The notes under the pieces: generated by a model
Told to the model about the DNA's origin: nothing
Databases searched by the model: none
Seen by the model: the letters and a program-made list of their open reading frames with translations, nothing else
Made by a program: the position numbers and the translations under genes
Origin: CBDDBK01 sp965225715
Lineage (GTDB): Bacteria; Bacteroidota; Bacteroidia; Cytophagales; Flammeovirgaceae
DNA: 64,000 nucleotides
Direction of reading: 5' to 3'
Assembly: GCA_965225715.1 (NCBI GenBank)
Contig: CBDDBK010000003.1
Span: forward strand, 372,001-436,000
In this document: piece by piece, positions 8,182 through 16,153 of the stretch
How positions within the stretch are numbered: the first letter of the stretch is position 1
Layout of the letters: each line of letters opens with the position of its first letter

Positions 8182-11055
8182 ATGATGCTTAAAAAATTCA
8201 TGACTAATCGTTTATCGTTCATTCATTCATCATTCATCGTTTTACTGTTCATTCTCCATTGTTCATTAATCGTTAACCCCTTACTTGCCCAAGTGCCCCC
8301 CGAATTAGAATGGGATAAAACCTTCGGAGGAAGTGGAGAAGATAAGGCTCAGTCTCTGGTTCAAACTGCCGATGGGGGCTATGCCTTAGGGGGATATACC
8401 GAAAGCAAAGGCGCCGGCGGATACGATTTTTGGCTCGTAAAAACCGATGCCAACGGAAACAAACAATGGGATAAAACCTTCGGAAGAAGTGATTGGGATA
8501 AGGCTTACTCTCTGGTTCAAACTTCCGATGGGGGCTATGCCTTAGGGGGATATACCGAAAGCAAAGGCGCCGGCGATTACGATTTTTGGCTCGTAAAAAC
8601 CGATGCCAACGGAAACAAACAATGGGATAAAACCTTCGGAGGAAGTGATTGGGATAAGGCTTACTCTCTGGTTCAAACTTCCGATGGGGGCTATGCCTTA
8701 GGGGGATATACCGAAAGCAAAGGCGCCGGCGATTACGATTTTTGGCTCGTAAAAACCGATGCCCGCGGAAACAAACAATGGGATAAAACCTTCGGAGGAA
8801 GTTTGTATGATGAGGCTTACTCTCTGGTTCAAACTGCCGATGGGGGCTATGCCTTAGGGGGATATACTTTGAGCAAAGGCGCCGGCTCTTACGGTTTTTG
8901 GCTCGTAAAAACCGATGCCAACGGAAACAAAATCTGGGATAAAACCTTCGGAGGAAGTTCTGAGGATTTGGCTTGGTCTCTGGTTCAAACTGCCGATGGG
9001 GGCTATGCCTTAGAGGGATATACTTGGAGCAAAGGCGCCGGCTATTACGATTTTTGGCTCGTAAAAACCGATGCCCGCGGAAACAAAATCTGGGATAAAA
9101 CCTTCGGAGGAAGTAATTATGATGTGGCTAACTCTCTGGTTCAAACTGCCGATGGGGGCTATGCCTTAGGGGGATATACCCTAAGCAAAGGCGCCGGCGG
9201 AAGGGATTTTTGGCTCGTAAAAACCGATGCAAACGGAAACAAAATCTGGGATAAAACCTTCGGAGGAAGTTCAGGTGATTATGCTTTGTCTCTGGTTCAA
9301 ACTGCCGATGGGGGCTATGCCTTAGGGGGATATACCTCCAGCAAAGGCGCCGGCGGAGAGGATTTTTGGCTGGTAAAACTTGAAGTTGATCCAAAAAAAG
9401 ACGTTGCCTTTGCCTATAAAAATGAAGGACTTAAAGCGGCCCAAGCCAAAATAGCCCACTATCGTCAAAGTGGGCAGCTATCGGCAGATGAAGCCCTAAG
9501 CATCGTTCAAGAACTCATCGGCAAAAGTTACGCCAAAGGGGGCTTATTGGTAAAAGATGCCATCCAAGAAACCCTCGCAGCTCAGCTCGCCAGCTATAGC
9601 CAAAAGAAACAAAGTGAATTGGATAGTTGGTTTGCCAAGCAAAAAGCCGAACTCGAAAGCTGGTCTAAAAAAGGACGCTACGAAAAAACCGACGACTACG
9701 ATAAACGCATCTTGCAATTGCCGGGCAAGGAAAACCTGCTCCAATATGAATTGGAAAAACGAAAAAAGGCCTTGGAAAAAGACCTCGAAAGCTACCGCCA
9801 AAGCCAAAGCAAAATCGTTTTTCAAAACTACCACCAAAAGCAAGTCGATCGCGTGGAGTGGGCGGTTTACAGCAATCTCGGCTACGATGCCGACAACGAA
9901 ACCGTTCGGCTCAAAGTCATTGGCTTGGATACTTTCAATCTCCAAGTGCCTCTAAGCACAGCCGAGACCTTTGAAACCAAAATGACGGGCAACTTGCAGT
10001 TTAAACACCCCGTTTTTATTCTTACCCAAGCGGGCTGGCAACTCAAAACGATGGACGTTTATCATAAGGCTTTGCAAAAAAACTTTTCTTACGATAAAAG
10101 CAAAGAGCCTAATTATGTAGAGCCGCAAGATGTGGTTCGCGATATTAACATCGCCGGTAGCACCACCTTAAACACCAACCACTTGAGTACCCACATCGAA
10201 TTGGCGGAAGTCATCGAAAGTAAGAAAACGGCGGGCGAGGAGCGCTATAATCTCAGAGTCAATTTGCCCAAGTCAGCGGCAAAGCCCGATGCCTATGCCG
10301 TGGTCATCGGCACAAGAGCGTATGACAACGACGGCACCGCTCCTGTGGATTATGCTATCAACGATGCCCGCATGGTCAAAAAGTATCTTTTGGGCTTGGG
10401 CTTTCAAGACGATCATATTTTATATAAAGAAAATGCGGTGCGGGGTGATTTTATCAAATTTTTAGGCAGCCCAGACCAAAAAGGTCAGCTCAACAAGCTG
10501 GCTAATGAAGCTCATGAAGAAGTCTTTATTTACATTTCGGGTCACGGCACACCCAACAAAAGTGGTGAGGCTTATTTCTTTACCAAAGATGGCTCCATTG
10601 GGGATCTCAAAAACTCAGCTTATCCCCACAGTTGGATGATGAACAATCTGGCCAGCAGCCAAGCCGGTAAAAAGACGGTGGTTTTAGATGTTTGTTTTTC
10701 GGGACAGACAGGGTCGGCTAAAGTAGCTGAAAATGTTAGAGCTTTGACGTTGAATTCGAAAGTCAATGTCAATAGAGCCCCAAATACCTTTGTGTTATCG
10801 GCTTCGGCATCCGATCAATTTGCCAATTGGCATGAGTCCGGCGGTCACGGCTTGTTGACCTATTATTTTTTAAAGGGCTTGCATAAAGGCAACGCCGATA
10901 AAGACAAAAATGGGGCACTAAGTTATTCTGAATTGCACAATTATGTGCATGAACAGGTCAGCGATTATGCCACTAAACTCAACAACATAGACCAACATCC
11001 TCAGCTGGACGGGGGCGGAAATAAAGAAGGAATTTTTGTCAATTATCAAAAATAG
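8182..11055 (+). CDS. secreted seven-bladed propeller / caspase-like (peptidase C14) protein
   Basis: The protein has an N-terminal signal sequence (about residues 1-37, ending LLAQ). Seven 52-residue repeats with the core DGGYALGGYT and DFWLVKTDANGN follow at about residues 44-405 and probably fold as a seven-bladed propeller. A charged helical linker at about 405-560 (KKQSELDSWFAKQKAELES) leads through a beta-rich stretch to a C-terminal caspase-like domain from about residue 700 (PDAYAVVIGTRAYDNDG). The catalytic dyad is visible as His788 in YISGHGTP and Cys838 in VLDVCFSG. Caspase-like proteases cut after basic or acidic residues and often act in regulated cell death or conflict systems; the substrate here is unknown. 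GC is much higher than in the flanking genes. The start may be the first ATG at 8182 or the next at 8185. Confidence 0.88.
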   Translation: MMLKKFMTNRLSFIHSSFIVLLFILHCSLIVNPLLAQVPPELEWDKTFGGSGEDKAQSLVQTADGGYALGGYTESKGAGGYDFWLVKTDANGNKQWDKTFGRSDWDKAYSLVQTSDGGYALGGYTESKGAGDYDFWLVKTDANGNKQWDKTFGGSDWDKAYSLVQTSDGGYALGGYTESKGAGDYDFWLVKTDARGNKQWDKTFGGSLYDEAYSLVQTADGGYALGGYTLSKGAGSYGFWLVKTDANGNKIWDKTFGGSSEDLAWSLVQTADGGYALEGYTWSKGAGYYDFWLVKTDARGNKIWDKTFGGSNYDVANSLVQTADGGYALGGYTLSKGAGGRDFWLVKTDANGNKIWDKTFGGSSGDYALSLVQTADGGYALGGYTSSKGAGGEDFWLVKLEVDPKKDVAFAYKNEGLKAAQAKIAHYRQSGQLSADEALSIVQELIGKSYAKGGLLVKDAIQETLAAQLASYSQKKQSELDSWFAKQKAELESWSKKGRYEKTDDYDKRILQLPGKENLLQYELEKRKKALEKDLESYRQSQSKIVFQNYHQKQVDRVEWAVYSNLGYDADNETVRLKVIGLDTFNLQVPLSTAETFETKMTGNLQFKHPVFILTQAGWQLKTMDVYHKALQKNFSYDKSKEPNYVEPQDVVRDINIAGSTTLNTNHLSTHIELAEVIESKKTAGEERYNLRVNLPKSAAKPDAYAVVIGTRAYDNDGTAPVDYAINDARMVKKYLLGLGFQDDHILYKENAVRGDFIKFLGSPDQKGQLNKLANEAHEEVFIYISGHGTPNKSGEAYFFTKDGSIGDLKNSAYPHSWMMNNLASSQAGKKTVVLDVCFSGQTGSAKVAENVRALTLNSKVNVNRAPNTFVLSASASDQFANWHESGGHGLLTYYFLKGLHKGNADKDKNGALSYSELHNYVHEQVSDYATKLNNIDQHPQLDGGGNKEGIFVNYQK
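8314..9381 (+). repeat. seven 156-bp coding repeats (propeller blades)
   Basis: Seven near-identical in-frame units with a 156-base period encode the propeller blades of the caspase protein. Differences cluster at two places per unit: the residues after TFGGS (GEDKAQ, DWDKAY, LYDEAY, SEDLAW, NYDVAN, SGDYAL) and those around the SKGAG motif. The rest is almost invariant at DNA level, which implies recent amplification or homogenisation. Confidence 0.92.
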
Positions 11056-11080
11056 TTGACCTCTTAACAGTCATGTCAGC

Positions 11081-11113
11081 AAATCCTCAAGGTTTTGAAA
11101 ACCTTGAGGATTT
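11081..11113. repeat. 33-bp palindrome downstream of the caspase gene
   Basis: The arms AAATCCTCAAGGTTTT and AAAACCTTGAGGATTT pair perfectly around a single central G. It is the same element as at 8100-8133, so the caspase gene is bracketed by two copies. It begins 25 bases after the caspase stop codon and could stop or stabilise the transcript, although no T-tract follows. Confidence 0.8.
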
Positions 11114-11185
11114 AGTATATTGAAAATCAACAACTTAAATATAAAAAATCGTTAATCATTATTTATTAATCATTAATCGTCCAAA

Positions 11186-11716
11186 ATGACCTTAACCTCT
11201 GAGCAAAAAAAAGAATTAGAACAAATTGTTCTCGAAGTTGTCAAGCAACATCATAAAAAGCCATCTGCTCAATTCAATGGCCTGAGCTATGACCGCACCT
11301 TATTAGAACGCATTGTCCGTGTGGAAGAGCGTGTAGAAAATCTTACAGTTTTAATGAAGCAAACGATAAACTTCATGGAAAAACGCTTCGAAGCCGTAGA
11401 CAAACGCTTTGAAGCCGTAGACAAACGCTTTGAAGCGATGGAAAAAATGATGGAAAAACGCTTTGAAGCCCTAGACAAACGTTTTGAAGATATGCAAAAA
11501 TATATGGACAAACGCTTTGAAGCTGTAGACAAACGTTTCGAAGCTGTAGACAAACGCTTTGAAGCTGTAGATAAACGTTTTGAAGATATGCAAAAATATA
11601 TGGACAAACGCTTCGAAGCCGTAGACAAGCGTTTTAATAGCCTCCAATGGATGATAGGCATCGGCTTTACCCTCATGACCACAGCTATTTTGCTTTCTAA
11701 TTTTTTGGCAAACTAA
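11186..11716 (+). CDS. tail-anchored KRFE coiled-coil protein, isolated ninth copy
   Basis: At 176 residues and ten KRFE units this is the longest member. Its first 30 residues diverge from the array copies (MTLTSEQKKELEQIVLEVV), but from KKPSAQFNGLSYDRTLLERI onward it is nearly the same, and the membrane helix is identical. The upstream region also differs from the 139-base spacers. It sits between the caspase gene and the DUF4384-like gene, all in one direction, which links the coiled-coil family to those two products. The last unit runs straight from KRFEAVD to KRFNSLQ without the EDMN unit. Function unknown. Confidence 0.85.
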   Translation: MTLTSEQKKELEQIVLEVVKQHHKKPSAQFNGLSYDRTLLERIVRVEERVENLTVLMKQTINFMEKRFEAVDKRFEAVDKRFEAMEKMMEKRFEALDKRFEDMQKYMDKRFEAVDKRFEAVDKRFEAVDKRFEDMQKYMDKRFEAVDKRFNSLQWMIGIGFTLMTTAILLSNFLAN

Positions 11717-11769
11717 AAAAATAAGGTAAATTCGCCCATATCTTACAACCTTTTAAATATCAAAAAAAT

Positions 11770-12678
11770 ATGCTCAAAAAGTTTTTCATTAATCGTTATT
11801 CACTGTTTTTTTCATTAGTCATTGTTTTTTTCATTTTTATAGCTGGGTTTGGGACTGCACAAGCCCAGAAAAAGCCCAAGACAGAAAACATAAAAACAGG
11901 ATTGGTAATTTATGAAGCTGGTGAAAATGAAAGTGAAAATGAGGCTTTTAAAGTGCTTCGACAGCGATCAGAAGTGCGTGCCTGTACCCAAGCTGGAGTA
12001 GAAGTTAACGCTTATTACGATAGATATAGCCATACCCAAAATGGCAAAACCATTCATAATCGCATCATTGATAATTTTAATCATGAGTCCAAAGGTACAG
12101 TAACTGATTGCCATATTCTCAAAAAAGGCAAAAAATACCCTTGTGAATCCCGTTACGCTGAGTGGGAACGTAGAGAAAGTGGAGGCTCCACCATGAGTGC
12201 CAATTTTAGTATTGAAGTCACACCTGACCCTAGCCGAGGTGATCCAAATTTTAAAGCCCTAATCGAAAATTTAAAAACGAATTACAAAAATGGCGACCCA
12301 TTCAATTTTACAATTACGCCAAGCCAGACGGCTTACACGCGCATCTTCATTTTTTCCATCGAAACCTTGCAATTATTTCTTATTTACCCCAATGGGGTGG
12401 ATCGCTCAAAGTTGCTTCAATCAGCTGTTTCCGAGCAATTTCCTCAAACATGTACAAACGGAATAACAACCGATCAAAGGCGAGAATCTGTAGGAATTAT
12501 TATTGTTCTTCTTAAAAAAGATATTTCCTATCCCAAAGAGCCATTTTTGAAAGGAGGCGACTGTCAATCTATGGCTAGCATTCAAACTGATTGGCAAACC
12601 TTTTATAAATGGATAGCCAGCGTTGACAAAGATAAACGTTGGCTTTACCGCAACCAATTTGATTTATACGCTAAATAA
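11770..12678 (+). CDS. secreted DUF4384-like protein, probable caspase partner
   Basis: A signal peptide (about residues 1-32, ending TAQAQ) opens like that of the caspase protein (MLKKFFINR against MLKKFMTNR). The middle has several cysteines (VRACTQAG, TDCHILKKGKKYPCESRY). The later part, FNFTITPSQTAYTRIFIFSI then LFLIYPNGVDRSK, resembles the DUF4384 fold, in which a host value is displayed as a beta-strand before an LYPN-type motif. DUF4384 domains are often encoded beside caspase-like proteases in bacteria, so partnership with the 8182 gene is a fair inference from position and family. The assignment rests on motif resemblance only. It starts 53 bases after KRFE copy 9. Confidence 0.62.
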   Translation: MLKKFFINRYSLFFSLVIVFFIFIAGFGTAQAQKKPKTENIKTGLVIYEAGENESENEAFKVLRQRSEVRACTQAGVEVNAYYDRYSHTQNGKTIHNRIIDNFNHESKGTVTDCHILKKGKKYPCESRYAEWERRESGGSTMSANFSIEVTPDPSRGDPNFKALIENLKTNYKNGDPFNFTITPSQTAYTRIFIFSIETLQLFLIYPNGVDRSKLLQSAVSEQFPQTCTNGITTDQRRESVGIIIVLLKKDISYPKEPFLKGGDCQSMASIQTDWQTFYKWIASVDKDKRWLYRNQFDLYAK

Positions 12679-12777
12679 ACCTCTGATTCTCTGATAAATT
12701 TCAAAAAAAGAAAAAAAATACTATTTTAATAACATATTTACAAAATTGTGTTTCATCCATCATTCTTAATTATAAAA

Positions 12778-14862
12778 ATGAATTTTATCACAGCTTATTC
12801 GCCTCTATATCTCATACCCATAACTTTATTGGCTTTAGGCTATAGTTATTTGCTATACTATCAAAAAAATACTTGGGCTAAATGGGTAAATTATAGTTTG
12901 GCAGGTTTACGTTTTGCCTTAGTTTTTTTGATTGCTTTTTTATTTCTTAGCCCTAGCAGCAAATATATTAATTATTACAAAGAAAAACCGATTTTAGCTA
13001 TTGCCCTCGATAATTCACAATCTTTAAGTTTAGTTTTTGATAGTAGTAAACAGCAGGTTTGGAAAGAAAATATGCAAAAATTTTCAGAAGACTTAGAAAA
13101 AGGCGGTTATGCCGTTAAACTAGAAACTTTTGAGGATAGTATATCAAATTGGGCCGAAGTAAAATTAGATTATCCCCAAACAGATTTGAATTTTTTAATA
13201 GAAAAATCTCAAAATATGTATCGTAATCAAAATCTTTCAGGTATTTTTTTACTATCAGATGGAATTTATAATCAAGGACTTGCCCCAAACTATAACCAAT
13301 TTAAAACACCTATTTATACCTTAGCTTTGGGCGATACGAATCCCCAAATAGATATTTTTATTTCTACAGTTTATACCAATAAAATAGCCTATTTGGGAAA
13401 CCAATTTCCTATCGTAGCCGAAATTATTAATAAAGGTATTTTAAACCAAAAAACAGAACTTAAACTTTTAAAAAACAATAAAATTATTGATAGTCAGATA
13501 GTTAATTTTAAAAATGATTATCAGGTTCAGAAAATTCGCTTTTTAGTTAAAAGTAATCAAAAAGGTATACAACATTATAAACTGATGTTATCACCCATAG
13601 AAGGTGAAATTAGTTCTATTAATAATATTCGAGATGTATTTGTAGAAGTTTTGGATAATAAAGAACAAATTTTAATATTAGCTTTAACGCCTCATCCGGA
13701 TTTGAGAGCTTTGCAAAAAATTATATCTCAAAAATCTAATTATGAGTTAGATATACAAATTTTAAGTATGGATAGAAATACTGATTTTAAAATAGATAAA
13801 AAATATGATTTAGCTATTTTGCACCAAATTCCCAATAAACTTAAAAAAGGAGATCCTTTTATTAAAATTTTGAAAAATAAGAAAATTCCTATATGGTATA
13901 TATGGGGTAATCAAAGCGATTTGATCGCTTATGATAATATAGAAAATAATCTAAAAATTAAGAACTTAAAAACTTATCCAGAGAAAGTATTTCCTATTTT
14001 TAATGAAAATTTTGATAAATTTCAATTTTCAGAATCACAAAGACATTTTTTTGATAATTGTCCCCCAATATCTACTTTTTTTACCGATTATACAATTCCT
14101 TTCGGTACCAATGTTATTCTTTATCAAAAAGTTAATAATTTGAAACTGGAAAGACCACTTTTAATTATTAATAAAACTGAAGACTATAAAACAGCTACTT
14201 TACTCGGAGAAGGCTTATGGCAATGGGACCTCCATTCTGATTTAATTGATAATAAAAATAAACCTTTAGAATACTTAATTAACACTATTTTACAATACCT
14301 ATCAGTAAAAGATGATAAACGAAAATTTAAAGTTTATACCTCTAAAAATAGATATAGCGAATTGGAATCGATAGATTTTGTTACCGAAACCTATAACAAT
14401 GTTTATGAACGGGTATTCGGCAAAAAAGTTAGTATGACTATTATTAATGAAGATACTGATCAAAAGCAAATTTATGAGTATGTTAATGGTACATCAGAAT
14501 TTAAATATTTTATAAGTGATTTGCCATCAGGGGTGTATAACTTTGAAGCAAAGACCTCTTTAAATGGACATATAGAAAAGAGTAGGGGGCGTTTTTCAAT
14601 TCAATCTCTTCAATTAGAACTTGTAGACCAGCAAGCTAATTTTGATTTATTGCGTAAGTTATCAAAAAATACAGGAGCGCAATTTTTTTTAGAGTCTCAG
14701 CTTGAACTTGCTAAAACTTGGTTCTTAGAAAATAAACCCAGTACCATTTTACACAGTCAAAATAAGACTAATAAATGGTCAAGATCGTATTGGTTCATTA
14801 TTTTACTATTTTTCTTGGCGACTTTAGAATGGATTATCAGAAAATATTTGGGACGCTATTGA
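12778..14862 (+). CDS. membrane protein with VWA-like domain
   Basis: Two N-terminal membrane helices (about SPLYLIPITLLALGYSYLL and a second near residues 44-58) are followed by a VWA-like domain whose metal-site motif reads ALDNSQSL, with later LSDGIYNQG. A central extracytoplasmic region follows, including ILALTPHPDLRALQ, and a final membrane helix (YWFIILLFFLATLEWII) lies just before the stop. This layout, VWA plus glutamine-amidotransferase-like region between membrane helices, is a conserved uncharacterised family in Bacteroidota related to BatA/B-type proteins. An upstream GTG at 12748 keeps the frame open, but the ATG at 12778 gives the usual short cytoplasmic start. Base composition returns to the AT-rich chromosomal norm here, so the island probably ends before it. 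Confidence 0.7.
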   Translation: MNFITAYSPLYLIPITLLALGYSYLLYYQKNTWAKWVNYSLAGLRFALVFLIAFLFLSPSSKYINYYKEKPILAIALDNSQSLSLVFDSSKQQVWKENMQKFSEDLEKGGYAVKLETFEDSISNWAEVKLDYPQTDLNFLIEKSQNMYRNQNLSGIFLLSDGIYNQGLAPNYNQFKTPIYTLALGDTNPQIDIFISTVYTNKIAYLGNQFPIVAEIINKGILNQKTELKLLKNNKIIDSQIVNFKNDYQVQKIRFLVKSNQKGIQHYKLMLSPIEGEISSINNIRDVFVEVLDNKEQILILALTPHPDLRALQKIISQKSNYELDIQILSMDRNTDFKIDKKYDLAILHQIPNKLKKGDPFIKILKNKKIPIWYIWGNQSDLIAYDNIENNLKIKNLKTYPEKVFPIFNENFDKFQFSESQRHFFDNCPPISTFFTDYTIPFGTNVILYQKVNNLKLERPLLIINKTEDYKTATLLGEGLWQWDLHSDLIDNKNKPLEYLINTILQYLSVKDDKRKFKVYTSKNRYSELESIDFVTETYNNVYERVFGKKVSMTIINEDTDQKQIYEYVNGTSEFKYFISDLPSGVYNFEAKTSLNGHIEKSRGRFSIQSLQLELVDQQANFDLLRKLSKNTGAQFFLESQLELAKTWFLENKPSTILHSQNKTNKWSRSYWFIILLFFLATLEWIIRKYLGRY

Positions 14863-14931
14863 TAAATAGTTATTATAGTTGCGGTTAAAATCTAACTAAA
14901 ATTGGGCTTTTTTTTCTTTTTTTTGAAAAAA

Positions 14932-15638
14932 TTAGCTGACCGCTTTATCCAAACCATAGTCATCTTGATATTTAAGTTTAGACTTAACGACCCCATAAAT
15001 CTGGCGCACTAATTTATTGGGCACCGCCATCATTCGGGAGTAATAATTTTTATTCTTTTCCAACTTATCTAAATCCGCATAATACCCACCCAAATTAGAA
15101 GATAGGTCAGCCTCTAATTTGGCGATCTTTTCACTTAAGTCTTTTAAGTGTTCCTTGATGCTCTCTAAAACAAAACTGTCTTCTATACCACCTTGCTTAT
15201 AAGCCTCTATTTTATTATTATAATATTGATAATCAATTATATAACTATCTAATAAATTGGATTTTTTCTTTAAATGCCAAAGGGCTTTAGACTGAATGGT
15301 ACTCGCGACAAGACGAAGACGACAGCCCAAATGATACAATAAAACCGCATCCTTAGCATCCGTCTTGTTCTTTTGACCCATCACCTGAGCAAAGCTATGA
15401 GTTTGCCACTTACCAAAGTAAATAAAATATCAGCCTCTTGTAAGTAATAGCACAAAGCCATAGAGTAACTTCCTGTGGCTTCTAAAATCACTTGACTATT
15501 CGGCTCTATCGTTTTGATAAACCCTTTAATACCCGCCTCTGTATTTTTATAAATACGAACTTTTTTAGTCTCTTTTTCATAGACATGAAAATCTAATTTT
15601 GAAATATCTACGCCTATATACTTGCTAATTTCACTCAT
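14932..15638 (-). pseudogene. IS110-family recombinase, frameshifted and internally deleted
   Basis: Two overlapping frames hold pieces of an IS110-type DEDD recombinase. The first (15638 to 15381) gives KYIGVDISKLDFHVYEK and VILEATGSYSMALCYYL, the RuvC-like start. A frameshift near 15400 joins it to the second, which carries SFAQVMGQKNKTDAKDA and a coiled region. The C-terminal transposase_20 domain with its catalytic serine is missing: the frame passes from the coil to the extreme C-terminal motif NKLVRQIYGVVKSKLKYQDD. Together about 235 residues remain of an expected 320-350, so it is inactive. Its 5' non-coding leader with bridge-RNA-like structure is retained at 15.67-15.84 kb. Confidence 0.85.
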
Positions 15639-15669
15639 TTTTACTTATGTTTGTAAAAGTTAATAATTT

Positions 15670-15845
15670 ATTGACTACTAAAATTAGGTGTTCTACGCTC
15701 TATTGTATTCGGGTTCTAAAGACCCCATAGTTGCGCCGGTATCCAGCCTAATTTTTTGAAAAGGATAGGAGAAGAAGTATAAATCACGGTATCAAAGTAC
15801 CTATAGTCATTCGTTCTTCCTATCCTTTATTGTTTTAAATTTAAC
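15670..15845 (-). ncRNA. IS110 bridge-RNA-like leader, related to the orphan at 3.1 kb
   Basis: Read on the minus strand, the region shows two stem-loops ahead of the recombinase start. Stem 1 has arms AAGGATAGGA (15827-15818) and TCCTATCCTT (15770-15761). Stem 2 has arms AAAATTAGGC (15755-15746) and ACCTAATTTT (15689-15680). Between them and in loop 2 the sequence ATACCGGCGCA and an AGAACCC hairpin match the orphan copy at 3.1 kb. In stem 1 the second base pair is A-T here and G-C in the orphan, a compensatory change that supports RNA pairing. Position and two-loop design fit the bridge RNA of IS110 elements. Expression is not shown. Confidence 0.6.
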
Positions 15846-15861
15846 CCTTTCTGCTGATTTA

Positions 15862-16019
15862 GAACATGTTTAGTTTTATTAATTTATTGATAATCAAATA
15901 ATAAGTAAACAGAAAAAATTGTTTTTTTGATGCATTGCTAAAATATTAATTCACTTGTTATCAGTTATTTATTAAATTTTGCTGTATAAAAAAAGAAATT
16001 AATAAAACTAAACACGCTC
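15862..16019. mobile_element. 158-bp MITE with 24-bp inverted ends and TTA target duplication
   Basis: The ends GAACATGTTTAGTTTTATTA (continuing ATTT) and its near-complement at 15996-16019 form 24-base inverted repeats with two mismatches. Both sides are flanked by TTA (15859-15861 and 16020-16022), the 3-base TNA-type duplication made by part of the IS5 family. The 110 bases between contain no coding sequence. It abuts the leader of the IS110 remnant. Confidence 0.6.
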
Positions 16020-16153
16020 TTAGACAAACATACAATTTTGAAAATAACCATTTTATAGATAAAAATAGTATTGCTATACAATGCCAAATTTTCAATTTTT
16101 TATTCAAAAAATTTATATCAAAATAGTACCATTACAAAAGATTACTAATTCCT

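Noticed and set aside
8314..9381. 156-bp repeats considered as a non-coding satellite
   Set aside because: The period is a multiple of three, the frame is kept throughout and the repeats encode a regular 52-residue propeller blade.
9544..9955. Frames of about 130 codons on both strands inside the caspase gene
   Set aside because: They lie wholly within the clear caspase coding frame in its higher-GC helical region and have no domain of their own.
15886..15901. Shared TTGATAATCAAATAAT near 3064 and 15886 considered as an element boundary
   Set aside because: It is a near-palindromic AT-rich word in the wrong relative orientation for the two IS110 leaders, and similar words occur elsewhere (for example near 51760).
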